The position numbers were made by a program, and so were the translations under genes. Below, one piece after another: positions 31,957 to 57,799 of a DNA stretch of 64,000 nt (positions within the stretch are counted from its first letter, which is position 1; each line of letters opens with the position of its first letter). The notes beneath the pieces are model-generated. The model saw only the letters and a program-made list of their open reading frames with translations. It was not told where the DNA came from and searched no databases. This DNA comes from Metaphire vulgaris (lineage: Eukaryota; Annelida; Clitellata; Crassiclitellata; Megascolecidae), in NCBI GenBank assembly GCA_018105865.1, contig CM030869.1, positions 2,580,025-2,644,024 of the forward strand, read 5' to 3'.

Positions 31957-32639
31957 TGAGGTTTTGCTGTAGTCGTGCGATGACTGTTGGGCTATATTCA
32001 GCTTCAGGTCCGGGATCCTTTGCCGCAATTATATTATTATTATTGTCTTCTTTGCGTCAAGAGCGTCAGCAGTCAAGAGAATCTCTCTCTACCTTACCGA
32101 CCGAAACACTTGACTTGCGCTGCGTCGAAGCGCCTTCTAAACGGCGCGTCAGTTGTGACTGCCAGTGGACGTACGAGGCAAAGCGGGCGTTATCGTGAAA
32201 ACCAAAGCCCCCGCGGCTCACACAGCGCAGTTATGCCCATCTCTCCTGCTAACAGTAGCCGTCGAGTCATGTGCTGGGGTCGTGCTGTTGGTGGAATCCT
32301 CTGTACGACCGCATGACGGGTCGACCCATTCGCGTATTTCGTCCCATTTAGAGACGCCAAGTGCCCACGCATGCAGTCGCTATGCGTGATAGCGGTACGT
32401 ACTTGCACTAATTAACCGACATTAACCGTACCGTATACTGTACTGTACGCAGTACGGCGCGGCTGGCGAACAACTAATTCGGTCGGGGTTTTGTCTCGGC
32501 GTTCGAGGGCGAGAAAAATTACTGGTCATGGATTTCTGTAAAATAGTCTGTGTTTCTTTCCTCCGATTGCACGGAATATATTTCTCCAGGAAGATAACAG
32601 AGGCTTCAGAGGAAGTCATTTTCATAACGATGATGATAC

Positions 32640-32640
<1 letters not shown>
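31957..32640. other. CpG-rich low-copy segment, no gene recognised
   Basis: This stretch has many CG dinucleotides (for example CGGCGCGTCAGTTGTG and GCGCGGCTGGCGAAC) and few repeats, unlike its neighbours. It could hold a promoter or first exon. I found no convincing coding exon or splice sites. Confidence 0.35.
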
Positions 32641-32925
<285 letters not shown>

Positions 32926-32929
32926 GTAA

Positions 32930-33850
32930 TAATAAATTGCAATAATATATTGTAATAATAAATTTTAATAATAATAATAATTGGCGTAGCCACAGGGAGG
33001 GGAACTGGGGCCGCCCCCCATTCGGGTTGGGACTAATCGGTGGGGTTTGTGCAAAACTGTTGAAGGTACAAAGTGCTGGGGGCTGTCACGACAACGTTTT
33101 TTTACTCGTCAGCACTTAATAAAGCCGATAGCGTCGATGTGTTCCCCTTGTTCTAGATTCCTGGCTACGCCGCTGGTAATCTCATTCTTTGCCCTCTTGT
33201 CCTCTATAGTAGACTTGCTCCTGTGTTCGCCCGATTATGTAATTACAATGTTTCCTTTAGTTGCAACTGGGTCGCAAACGAACGGGATGTGAGGTTATCA
33301 AATGAACTCGTGTATAAATAACAGAAGAGAGGAACTTTTTAATGCAGTTTAGCGAGATATAGAGACTAACTAATAGCGATGTAACGACCTTATCCGTTAT
33401 CAGCTGAGTTGGTTATCTGCAAATAGCTGTGAAATGTTAATTTATTTAGCGCAGTTATTATTTATTGGCAGTGATGTCTAGAATGTCAGACTGCAATTCT
33501 TTATACCAGTTTCTCTGCTTAATTGGGGTGGGGCCATAAGTTGTTGTTCTAAGTTCTAAGTTATTTAAGCTGGAATGATGGTTTTCAAGTTCTTAATTTT
33601 CGAAATTATTTCACTTTTCGCGTTTTATTTGGCATTGTCGGAGTTACAGAAATTCTGGAAGAATATTTGCACGTCATCGTCGTCATCATCTTAGTTGTCA
33701 TCACAGCTGCGCTGTTATTATCATCGTTCGTAGTCGTCGTTTTCATCATAGCTTATCAGTTCGATTAGTGACTGAAAAAGAGTTAAATATCATTTGGCAA
33801 AGAGCTCTTGACTTTGGCCTTCGTTATGCCACGGCGCTGTAGAAGTTGTC
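32930..33850. other. Non-coding with a hAT-like fragment
   Basis: GGCGTAGCCACAGGGAGGGG at about 32,983 and CCTGGCTACGCCGCTGG at about 33,160 look like the ends of a roughly 190-bp GGCGTAG-type MITE. The rest shows CATCGTCGTCATCATC tracts only. Confidence 0.5.
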
Positions 33851-33852
33851 TC

Positions 33853-33855
<3 letters not shown>

Positions 33856-33899
<44 letters not shown>

Positions 33900-34013
33900 C
33901 ATCATCATCATCTTCGTCGTCGCTATCGTCATCATAATCACCACCATCATCGTCATCACCACCACCATCATAATCATCATCATCATCATCGTCGTCCTCG
34001 CGACGTCGTCGAC

Positions 34014-34045
<32 letters not shown>

Positions 34046-34062
34046 CATCAACATCATCAACA
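33856..34062. repeat. (AAT)n and (ATC)n/(GTC) array
   Basis: An AAT block followed by ATC units with CGTC and CACC variants. No coding meaning. Confidence 0.95.
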
Positions 34063-34232
34063 TCGGTAATTTTAGGCTATTCTCGCTGCGTACCCGGATA
34101 CAAAGAAATGGAATGTGTTTGTTGGTATACAGTATGTGCCTTGTGTGATTAGTTTGAGAATGAAGAATTTGGATCCTGGAATTTTTTTCGTCCGTTATTT
34201 TTATCCTACATTTCCTGTTTAATAATGTTCCA

Positions 34233-34383
<151 letters not shown>

Positions 34384-34424
34384 GCGTCCCTACCCTCACA
34401 CTTTGTGTCTTTAGCGTAGATGGC

Positions 34425-35308
34425 CATGGATTGGATTAACCCATGGGTTGAGTTGGGTTGGATTGGTTTGGGTCAGACTTGGCCATATTTATGGGGTTTG
34501 GTCAGAAAGTAAGTCATGGTTTAAGAAATTGTAAAGTATTACGGTGGGTTGGGTTGGGCCAAGTAACTTTATTGCAGGCATGGGTTGGAGATTTGATGAA
34601 TTGGGTTGGGTTCTAAAAAAGTAGACCCATGGAATCTCTGGTCTGTAGTATAGGTCAAAGCGATATAGTAACAGAATACAGTTAGCTTGGCACTTGTACG
34701 TACTGTGGATAAAAGTGCGAAGTACCGCAGTACTTGTATAGATGGGCAGTTGGCTATGTCCAACGTTCAAGGACATGGTCAAATATACTGTTTAATGATG
34801 GACTTTAAATCACCTATCGCTTCAAACTGCTCGCTGCCTGAAGACAAGTTTTTAAAGTATCATTTAACTAGTTCTCGAGTCTCGACAATGTTACTGTATA
34901 TTTGCGAGTAGATTATTTTTTAAAGTGTCGATAGGAGAATGATGTGTGTGTATTATAATTGAGTTATGCCTGGCCACCAGATCAAGCAATCAATGAGCTT
35001 CTATGGCACAGCTATCATGATATCTATAGGGCATCGCCCGATAGCGCGCCAAATCTAATCCGATTTAAAGCCAGGTCAAGCCGGGAAGGTCAGTCCAGAG
35101 ATGGACATGGGTCCATTATTTAGAACCCAACCCATCAAATCTACAACTCAACCTAATTCATGCCGGTAATCGGGTTACTCGACCCAACCCAACCCACCGT
35201 AATACATTACAATTGTCAATTTCTTAAAACATGACCTTTTCTGACCCAACCCACCATTAATATGGAAGTCTGACCCAACCCAACCAATCGGTTAACTCAA
35301 CCCATGGA
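34425..35308. mobile_element. Foldback element with about 200-bp GGGTTGGGTT-rich inverted arms
   Basis: The left arm (about 34,425-34,637) and the right arm (about 35,103-35,308) are inverted copies of each other. Shared words in order are CCATGGGTTGAGTT, TTTAAGAAATTG, TATTACGGTGGGTTGGGTTG, GGCATG and AGATTTGATG. They enclose about 465 bp, including a SINE fragment at 34,983-35,100 (CTTCTATGGCACAGCTATCA) next to the right arm. No ORF of note inside. A long-TIR transposon or an inverted duplication would both fit. Confidence 0.72.
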
Positions 35309-35546
35309 CAGGGTTTAATCTAGACCGTTTCCGGGGGGACTTTACAGTGGTTCTCACACAGGACAGTCCCTACTGAACCACTTTAAACCTTGTTATATTA
35401 TATTATTATTATTATTGTCCTTTTTTCCACAGAAATTTCAAATTCCCTCGGAAATTTTGGCATACTACATCAACTAACAGCAGCCCCCTAGCTGACTTCC
35501 CTCCTGCCTTGTCAGTTCCCCCCGGAGTCCAGGAGTCTTGATTAAA
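35309..35546. mobile_element. hAT-like MITE, family C, interrupted by a SINE tail
   Basis: CAGGGTTTAATCTAGACCGT begins the copy. At 35,344-35,417 TGGTTCTCACACAGGACAGT, CCACTTTAAACC and (ATT)n interrupt it. The family C interior then resumes with CAGAAATTTCAAATTCC and ends near GGAGTCTTGATTAAAG. Confidence 0.78.
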
Positions 35547-36350
35547 GATCTGAACTGATAAGCTATGATGACAACGACGACGACTACGAACAATGGTAGG
35601 CCTAATAACAGCGCAGCTGTGACGACAACTAAGATGATAACAACGACGACGACGACAAACAATGATGCCTGAATATTCTTCCGAAAATTCTGTAACACTG
35701 CCCATGGACATATCTGAGGGGAAAAGACCACACCAAACGGGTATGTCATAAGAACAGATCTGTGCTGGTTATGATGTGAATAAGTTGGTAAATGAATTCG
35801 GGCAGAGAACTTAATTAAAGAAGAAATGAATTCGATAGCCCAGCGTCACTCAGACACGCTGATAAGCAATTCTGTCAATGCCTGTACGAGAATGAGGAAC
35901 AATAAATGAAAGTCCTGTCGAGTAACTAATGGTGTGATTAATATGTCGAGGTGTAAATCGTGTCCTAGGATAACCGGGTTAATTAAATGACATGGTTTTG
36001 TAGACTGGGGCCTAATAGGCATTTCATAATGAACTCGCTGGCTGGTAGAAAGCCAGTGTAAGGACCGTCTAACTGGGGATATAGGCGGCCTATTATGCTA
36101 AAACCTGGAAGTCTTGGATATAATTCTATCTAAAGTATTTTCGACTATCTGGAGTTTATGCATATCTGATTTTGCGATGCCAAAAAACGCAGGGAATTGC
36201 AGCGATCTAGGCGACTATATACGCCAATACATCGGCCAGCTGGATAACAATAGGCATGGGACGCAGATGTCTAAATAGATTAGATTAGATTAGAAAGATA
36301 AATGTCATGAATATGATCACGAGAAACTTTGCCAACTGAATATATGTGAC
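35547..36350. other. Non-coding, nothing recognised
   Basis: ACGACGACGAC tracts at about 35,570 and 35,645. The remainder looks low-copy without splice-bounded ORFs or inverted termini. Confidence 0.4.
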
Positions 36351-36357
36351 TGGTGAA

Positions 36358-36493
<136 letters not shown>

Positions 36494-36883
36494 GCATTAA
36501 ATATCACTCCAAGGTAAAGTTGTACGATCTGATAGGTGAAAAATGACCAATTTAAAAAAAAATCAATGACTACTTTGATAACGTTAAAATATTATAACCA
36601 AAGAGCTGCAAATCATTAGTTACAAGACAGAAAAATGGACGTTCACACATTTATGTGAAGGTAAATTCCGAATATTTTCTGTCCACCCCAATTTTTCGCT
36701 AGGTTAAAGCCGCACTCGAGCTTTGACGATACAAAATTTCCCTCCCGTCAGTACATCGGCCTACATACAAGTCGTGGTATGTGAGCTTAGAGCGTGCTAG
36801 TGAAGCAGCAGCAATAATAGTTACGAGTATAAATGATTTCAAAATAAACCTCAGTATTATAGGATACTAGATTGGAAGGGTAA

Positions 36884-37265
36884 GGGGCTGTCTTTAATTA
36901 TGTCAACAATTTTTTACCCCCTCACCCTTGTCAACAACTGTCAACTTTCAACCCCTATTTACGAAAAACTTTTGACCCAAGATCAATGACAGGTCCCAAT
37001 AACAAGGTTATTATTTTTTGCGGTAATTACCATTTTCCCCTGTTTTGCTCATCGAGTGTCAAACTGTGGTGGTGGTGACCTTTTTTGCCATGCTTTTTTC
37101 CATTGCAATAGGTAGTATTCCATGAAATTTTCTATTTCTTGATTTTTTGGAAAAAGTGAAATTTTGACGTCAACTTCTCTTGACCCCATCCCCCCCTGTC
37201 AACAACTGTCAAACATTTTCAAACCCACTCCCCCTAAATTGTTGACGTAATTAATGGACAGCCCC
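36884..37265. mobile_element. MITE with GGGGCTGTC termini and TAA target duplication
   Basis: GGGGCTGTCTTTAATTATGT at the left and TAATTAATGGACAGCCCC at the right bound 382 bp. TAA precedes and follows the element. A 3-bp TWA-type duplication fits PIF/Harbinger. Related copies are at 2,593 and 31,285. Confidence 0.85.
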
Positions 37266-37267
37266 TA

Positions 37268-37317
37268 AGCAGTAGTGGTTCTCACACAGGGCAAACCCTC
37301 CAGAACCACTTTAAACC

Positions 37318-37393
<76 letters not shown>
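37268..37393 (+). repeat. SINE tail and (TTA)n array
   Basis: GTGGTTCTCACACAGGGC and AGAACCACTTTAAACC lead directly into about 75 bp of TTA units. It abuts the right end of the MITE at 36,884. Confidence 0.9.
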
Positions 37394-37683
37394 GCAACAT
37401 ACTAAAACTTCCCATTCCAATATTTGAATCTTTCCTTCTGATGGACTATAAGTGATACTTAACCTTATCCGTAGTTGTATACACTCTTTTGCTGCAAGGC
37501 CAAGAGGAATTGAACAGCGATGGGTCCGATTATGCCTGACCTTGTAACACAACCAATAAATACGCAGGACAAAACAAGTTTATAAACATTTCCAGCATGT
37601 TCCGTAATTTCCATGGTCGTTTTCATGCTCCAAAGATGTTCAGAAATAGACTTTGTGGGTCGAAATACAAATTTTACGTCACA

Positions 37684-37948
37684 TAATAGCAGTTCCGGAT
37701 TACCCATTGGGCAGAGTAGGCAACTGCCTATGGGCCCCGCGACTTTTAGGGGCCCCACAAAACAGTGACGAAAGAAATTTTTACTCACTTATTCTTAAGA
37801 ATAGTGCTATGCGAAAGGCACGTGACGACGCTGACGTCATACAATAATTTTACATTTCAATGGCGTTCTGGTAGTCATTAGGGGCCTGGCCCCTGGGGCC
37901 CCAAAAGTTTGACTGCCTATGGGCCTCCACGGTGCTTAATCCGGCACT
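37684..37948. mobile_element. hAT-like MITE (CAGTTCCGGATTA)
   Basis: CAGTTCCGGATTACCCATTG and GTGCTTAATCCGGCACTG are inverted ends. Inside, GCCTATGGGCCCCGCG and GACTGCCTATGGGCC are arranged inversely. Flanks CATAATAG and CATAAAAA match weakly. Confidence 0.72.
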
Positions 37949-38062
37949 GCATAAAAAGCGATCGTATTGGAGTCCATATGAGGAGGGGGTTAAACATGGG
38001 CGGGCTCCTCTCCAGCGAGTGAAACGGAAACCCATATGCATTGATTCTATGAAGGTTGCGAT

Positions 38063-38232
38063 CAGGGTGCGATTTGTGACCTGGAGCAGTGGGGGGGATA
38101 TGACGAGCTTGGGGGGATGTAGTTGTTGGGGAAGTGTAGCAGTGGGGATGTAGTGGTGGGGGATGTAGCAATAGGGGGATGCAGTTGGGCAGTGGGGGAA
38201 AATTCCCCCTTCCCTCTACAAATCGCGCCCTG
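38063..38232. mobile_element. hAT-like MITE, family D, inverted copy
   Basis: CAGGGTGCGATTTGTGACCT and ACAAATCGCGCCCTG bound 170 bp. Flanks GTTGCGAT and GTTACGAT match at 7 of 8. Confidence 0.92.
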
Positions 38233-38451
38233 GTTACGATAAACATTACCTCCTTATGTGCCCGCCTATTTGCGCATATACAATAATGAAAATAAACAAT
38301 ACAGGAAGAAATACCGAATACTATATCGCACAACAGTATTGGTACTTTTTATGACCTCCGTTTGAAAGTTTCTAATCTTTGATAGACTACTGTTAGGCCT
38401 ATAGTAGTAGCAACGGAAGATGAAATTAACTGTGAAAATGTGTCGTAACTA

Positions 38452-38452
<1 letters not shown>

Positions 38453-38547
<95 letters not shown>
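38453..38547. repeat. (ATT)n then (AGT)n array
   Basis: About 40 bp of ATT and about 55 bp of AGT units. The array is split by the element that starts at 38,548 and resumes for a few units after 39,283. Confidence 0.96.
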
Positions 38548-39283
38548 CAGGGCCGGCCCTAGCCCAAATGGCGCCCCAGGCAAAGCATACATTTTGGAGC
38601 CCTCCGCCGTCTCCCCTCCCAATCCCTCTCCATTCACTCTTCCCTATCCTATCCATTTCCCTCTCCTTCTATCTTCTTCCCTCCCATGCCCTCTACCTCT
38701 CCTTTTAATGGGGTATAACCCCGGAAAAGTGTTTGAAATTACAGATGCCCGTAGGCGAGTTTTATAGTTTTATGTACAAAAAGCAAATCCTGTGAAGTAA
38801 CTGCAAACTGCTTTTTGGTAAATGCATTTGTAATGATTTCCAATCATAACATTATAATTTACATTAGTGAGTAAGCCCTTAATGCCGTTATTAATACTTT
38901 AGTATTCAACTTCACTTTATCAAAACAAATCTAGTGCTAAAAATCCTAAAACAAATGTGGTCTTGGAATAGTCCTATTACTAACCATATCAACCTTTCAT
39001 TCATTCTTGCCAATTTGCAGTAGACGTCTTTTTTACTTCAAGAATACTTTTTCTCTCTTTAATACTTGATAAATTACTTATAATGTCTCCGTAATCTAAT
39101 GTTTGTGCTAAATCTTTCTCAATAGATAGCATAGCTAGAGAACAAAGTCTTTCCTGTGTCATATATGTACCTGTGTTAGAGATTCCAAGCGAAAATAATA
39201 TAAAGAGCGACATTTTGTAAATCCAATGCGAATTTGGCGGAGGAGGCAACTGCCTGCTTTGCCTGTGCCTAAGGCCGACCCTG
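38548..39283. mobile_element. hAT-like element (CAGGGCCGGCCCTAG), 736 bp
   Basis: CAGGGCCGGCCCTAGCCC and AAGGCCGACCCTG are the ends. AGTAGTAG flanks both sides, although the host array makes this less informative. On the minus strand 39,001-39,249 is an open frame of 82 codons without a recognised domain. A longer, possibly partly coding relative of the MITEs. Confidence 0.78.
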
Positions 39284-39635
39284 AGTAGTAGTAAGAATAA
39301 GAATAATAATATGATTTTAAGTGTTTTAATAGGATTTCTCCTTTGTTGAAAGTTACTTTATAGTTTAATGCTACAAGTGAAGAATTCCGTTTGCTTTTTG
39401 GTAAATGCCTTTGGAGGCTTTCCTGATAGTTTCTCTGCTATTTTTCTTCAGAGAACGTGACGTCGTCTGAATTCGCTCTCTTGCGAACATTACTCCGGCA
39501 TTAATCTAGCGCTAAACATCTATACACTCTCACGAATTGCAAAACGGGTTGAACGTTCCAAATTTAAAATCTCTCTCTCTCCCTCTCTCTCTCTAAGGGA
39601 TACATAAGGAAATAGTCCTCACTCTACGATCAAAA
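39284..39635 (+). promoter_or_regulatory. 5' flank of SLCO gene 1 with (CT)n tract
   Basis: The 350 bp before the ATG at 39,636 contain a CT-rich tract at 39,571-39,594. They show CG-bearing low-copy sequence and no TATA box that I would trust. A promoter and 5' UTR are expected here by position only. Confidence 0.4.
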
Positions 39636-53895
<14,260 letters not shown>

Positions 53896-54156
53896 TTAAA
53901 TTCAACACTCTGCAGATATACCCCCAGTGTTTTATCCGGACTCCAGGCTTTGGGTGGGTGGGGGATTGAAGCTTTTTTTTGGGGATCGACTTGGTTGGAG
54001 GAAAAGACACAGTTCAATGCAAAATTTGTGTAAGTGCTGGGATTTTTGTGGGGGTTGAAGGTTTTTTTTTTTTTTGGGATCTCCCCCTCCTAACAGGCCT
54101 GTATAAAACACTGGATACGCTGCTCAAAGTTCGGACTTATTGGTTAGGAGATGTTC

Positions 54157-54205
<49 letters not shown>

Positions 54206-54360
54206 TCAATAATAAACATGCCACTGTATATTTGTCCATAACTTTGGCAGTGAACAGATTTTCAAAATGCTTACACTATTTGACTCAGAAATGAATGGGG
54301 ACAATGTCATATATAGTATATATATTTATGTTATTTACGAAGCCCATAACGTGTAGCAGC
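53896..54360. other. 3' flank of SLCO gene 1 with a (TA)n tract
   Basis: Contains GTGTTTTATCCGGACTCCAG and a T-run, part of a MITE-like sequence that ends near AAACACTGGATACG. A (TA)n tract lies at 54,163-54,202. AATAATAAACATG at about 54,210 may provide a polyadenylation signal. Confidence 0.5.
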
Positions 54361-54361
54361 C

Positions 54362-54694
54362 CTACGTAGCCAAAGCTGAAATAAGCGGGAAAATAGTGAA
54401 ACTGTCATGAAAACACATATAATGATCTAATTGTTCACAAAGTCGGTTCACATTTGCCATAGTTATGGACAAATCTTTGGGAGATTCCGGTGGCGCCGTT
54501 TCCGGCAGCCAAGCATGCTCCTGTGCATGCCTCGGAAAAGTGTCGTTCTGGGCGGTTCGACGATATTTTGCGCTCGTTTTAGCGCAAAATGTGCGAGTAG
54601 TGACCTTCCCGTCATTTTCGGGAGGTCCTCTGCGCTTTCTCACGTGGATTGGGACGGTTTTAGTCGCTGATTCGTCGCCTGTCTGGTCCGCCAT
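54362..54694 (-). CDS. Unassigned intronless ORF, 110 codons, starting at AAGATGGCGGAC
   Basis: The ATG at 54,694 lies in AAGATGGCGGACCAG, a context common at animal start codons and also a YY1-type element. The product starts MADQTGDESATKTVPIHVRK and is basic and hydrophilic. It contains EHAWLPETAPPESPKD and has no recognised domain. The region is CpG-rich, unlike its AT-rich surroundings. It could be a first exon, a small gene or a processed pseudogene. No donor was clear. The overlapping 241-codon + strand frame is less convincing. Confidence 0.42.
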   Translation of the reverse strand: MADQTGDESATKTVPIHVRKRRGPPENDGKVTTRTFCAKTSAKYRRTAQNDTFPRHAQEHAWLPETAPPESPKDLSITMANVNRLCEQLDHYMCFHDSFTIFPLISALAT

Positions 54695-55049
54695 CTTGTT
54701 TTGCGATTTTTCTATCAACGCGGCCTGGCAGAACTGCAGACTAGATACCCGTGCGGGAAACATCCGTTCTAATCGCAACCTGGAATTCCATCCAAAGTCG
54801 GATTCACCCAGATCGACGAAACGGAGTCCGCTTCTCAGAAATTCTCCGTGTGGCTCGCCTCGCGGATACAACATCCGCGGAATTTACAACATCTCATCCC
54901 GTGTTTTTGTTCCTTTGACGTGCCTGGTGTTCTACAGCGGAAGGCTCCTTTCTACATTTCGCTACCGTGGGCGTTTGGGCATTTCCGTCGTTTCCATCAG
55001 GGCTGACTATACGCTGTCTCTGTTATCCGACGTTTGCCATCGGCATGCC

Positions 55050-55190
55050 AAAGTATGTCAAAGCGCCTTTGACTTCGACCTTCGTTGTATACGGCGCTAT
55101 AGAAGTCGTCAAGAAGATAAAGATAAAGATAAAGATAAATATACAGTGACATGTTTTTATTGGCTCATTAGTATATATATATATATATAG

Positions 55191-55222
<32 letters not shown>

Positions 55223-55225
55223 GCG
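55050..55225 (+). repeat. SINE core with (AAGATA)n tail, then (TA)n and (AG)n
   Basis: GCCTTTGACTTCGACCTTCG and TATACGGCGCTATAGAAGTC lead into GATAAAGATAAAGATAAA. TATATATA and AGAGAGAG tracts follow at about 55,170-55,222. This is the CTATAGAAG SINE core with a different tail. Confidence 0.75.
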
Positions 55226-55506
55226 TAGCGTGGGGGTTGGGGCGGTCGCTTCGGGGGCACAATTCTTAAGGGGAGCAAGATTTCAAATGAATAAAATAAA
55301 AACAAAGTAATAATAAATGATAGCAATTTTAATTATGTCATTCTCAAAGAAGAAGATTTGTAAATGCTTTTTCGTAATCTATTAATGGAATGTTGGAATA
55401 TGGTTTGAAGATTTTTTTTGCTTGTGAAGACATTTTGGGGGGTGACAATTCCTCTTTTTTGCCCCCGGCGCCGCCAGTCCACGCTAAGCCACTGTATAGT
55501 ATGTAC

Positions 55507-55847
55507 AGTAGAACTTCGTTATGGCGTACTTAGCGGGTCTGTAAAATCTAGTACGTTATATCCATGGTGCGTTATCTCCAATACCATCCATTACATTAGC
55601 GCACAGGGCGCGATTTGTAGGGAGGCAGGGGGGATCCCCCCACTGCCCAACTGCATCCCCTATACTGCTACATCCCCACCACTACATCCACCACTGCTAC
55701 ACTTCCCCAACAACTACACCCCACAAGCTCGACATAGTCCACCCCCCACTGCTCCAGGTCACAAATCGCACCCTGGTAGCGCATCACACGAGACGTATAA
55801 TCGAGGGCGCGTTATAACCGAGTATACGTTATTATAAAGTTCTACTG
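55507..55847. mobile_element. Tigger/pogo-like MITE with a nested hAT MITE
   Basis: CAGTAGAACTTCGTTATGGC and TTATAAAGTTCTACTG are the inverted ends. GTTATAACC and ACGTTATATCC words are subterminal. It is split by the family D copy at 55,604-55,775. Confidence 0.82.
55604..55775. mobile_element. hAT-like MITE, family D, nested
   Basis: CAGGGCGCGATTTGTAGGGA and CACAAATCGCACCCTG bound 172 bp. Flanks TTAGCGCA and GTAGCGCA match at 7 of 8. Confidence 0.93.
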
Positions 55848-56240
55848 TGGGCACTTTCTATATTAAAGTGGTATTTCTAGAGAATGTTCATTAAATATGA
55901 TCTAGAGAAAGAAAGCGTTCTCAACTGCACATTGTGATACGTTAGAAGGTGCAAAAAACGCGATGATGTGATGTTTTATTTCTGTATTTTTATGTTTTTG
56001 TATACATTATACAGATATGCGCACATAAAAGATATGTCCATTTCTTCAGTTTGAGTTCGATGCGTGAAAAATAATGAAATTTGCTTAAATCTAAACGAAG
56101 TCGTTTTCTCTTTCAACTGGACAATTAAAACTGTGGCTTCTTCAGTGCATTGGGATGGCAAGAAGGGGAACCCCTATTCGATCTCGATTGGACATTCAAT
56201 TTACGCAAAACCGATGACAAATGTTTCCGGGGGTGTAGGG

Positions 56241-56404
56241 CAGAGATATTTTTACACTCCTAACACCCTCCAACACCCCCCAATCTGAGAGCAACACCCC
56301 ATAATTATGATACATCTAAGATTCTATCGCTCGCCATAAGGAAAGGGAGGGACCCCCAGAATATACCAACACCCCCCAAATTGATAATCCTAGAAATAAC
56401 CCTG
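56241..56404. mobile_element. hAT-like MITE, family B
   Basis: CAGAGATATTTTTACACTCC and AGAAATAACCCTG bound 164 bp. Flanks GTGTAGGG and GTATAGGG match at 7 of 8. Confidence 0.92.
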
Positions 56405-56782
56405 GTATAGGGTGATTGTCTGGATAATCGACGTACTCAGTTGTATTACAGCTTTTTAACCCCTCGGTAAAAAAGCACAGTTAAAGTCTTTAAAGTATGT
56501 ACCAGAGCTCACCGCCTGTCTCTGGAATTCAGTGGCGTTGCCAGGAATTTTTGGTTGGGGAGGACTAATGCTGGAATTACTGACAATGTCTGCGGATGGG
56601 ACTCTGCCCCAAGGCTGCTGGGGAGCTTACGACCAGGCCCGCCGAGAGGGTGGCGGGGGGAGGGGGCAAATGCACAGGGACCCGACGATCTGTAGGGGCC
56701 CGGGCGACTTGGGTTTGGTTAGGGATAGGTTTGTCGAAGGAATTGCTTGTTGACGCTGACAAGCAAAAAAAGTCGTCACCAG

Positions 56783-56974
56783 CTGGGGCGTAGCGACGGG
56801 ATAGAGGGTATATCGGTATATATACCTCCTCCCCCCCAAAATATCAGGCAACCTTAAAATTTCTATTGTGTTTTTAAAGATTTTCAAAGTTGTTACAGAT
56901 TTACACCCCTCCCCAAATCACATTATACTCCCCCAACCCACAACCCTCAAATCAAATTCCTGGCTACGCCCCTG
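56783..56974. mobile_element. hAT-like MITE, family E
   Basis: CTGGGGCGTAGCGACGGG and CTGGCTACGCCCCTG bound 192 bp. The flanks are a perfect 8-bp duplication, GTCACCAG. A 5' fragment related to the 47,006 element (GCCCGCCGAGAGGGTGG) lies just upstream at about 56,636. Confidence 0.94.
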
Positions 56975-57224
56975 GTCACCAGATTTTAAACTTTCCCCTA
57001 GTCGGACTAAATGCAATCTGCGTGTCTGGCTCGACGTCCATTAGCGCAACCACAGGAAGGACACGGGGTGTGGACCCTCTACTGAGTCTTAGATCATTGG
57101 TGGTCAAATTCTTTGAGAGCAAGATCACAGAGGTCTTGGGCGTCCCTTCCCGTGTGTGGCATCCAGGGCACCTGCCGTACCCTAGATACGCCACTGCTAT
57201 TGAGATGTGCCGCTCCACTAATGG

Positions 57225-57300
57225 GCCCAGGGCTGATGCCCTGGGCATTATGAGAATGGCGCTATAGAAGTTGATTGATTGATTGATTGATTGATTGATT
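57225..57300 (+). repeat. SINE core with (TTGA)n tail
   Basis: GGGCTGATGCCCTGGGCATT, GAATGGCGCTATAGAAG and then TTGATTGATTGATTGATTGA. A good reference copy of the core. Confidence 0.85.
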
Positions 57301-57329
57301 ACCAGGTGACACCATCACCCCAACACTCG

Positions 57330-57712
57330 CAGTGGCGGTTCCAAGAACTCTTGGTCAGGGGGGATGCAATGAATTTCTAGGGAGATACCGCCAATTGTCA
57401 ATGAAATTATATGTAAACGGTTTATAAGAAATCTGTAGATTTTATTTATAAAATATAATGTTCAGAATTGACAATTTATTAAAGCCATTTTAGTCTGGTT
57501 GTACAAAGTCATAGTGTAAAATCGAGTTATCTATTGCTGGAAGCGAATTTGTCGATGACATTGTCTATGGATTAGTCCATATATCTTTGTGGATATACAT
57601 CGAGGCTAATCGGTTTAGACGATCATCTTCCATCGAAGGCGCATTTTTTGTGCATTTTTGGTGGGTCAGTGAGGGGGATGCATCCCCAGTCATCCCCAAC
57701 GTGGAACCATCT
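57330..57712. mobile_element. hAT-like element, CAGTGGCGGTTCCAAGAACT subfamily, copy 1
   Basis: The left end is CAGTGGCGGTTCCAAGAACT. The degraded right end is near CCAACGTGGAACC. The interior (TTGTCGATGACATTGTCTAT, TAATCGGTTTAGACGATCAT) recurs inverted at about 60,165-60,536. Confidence 0.8.
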
Positions 57713-57799
57713 CCGAACAGTCGCCCTTCGTGTTCAACAAAGAGTTATGCTGGAAATTTGGATTTTATTTGTTCTTCTTTGAAATTTTTAGCTGTGTCA

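Noticed and set aside
33047..33292. 81-codon + strand ORF
   Set aside because: It spans a MITE-like fragment (GGCTACGCCGCTGG) and has no recognisable domain.
54465..55190. 241-codon + strand ORF
   Set aside because: No domain, runs into a simple-repeat SINE tail and (TA)n, and overlaps a minus-strand frame with a better start context. Kept only as a shadow.
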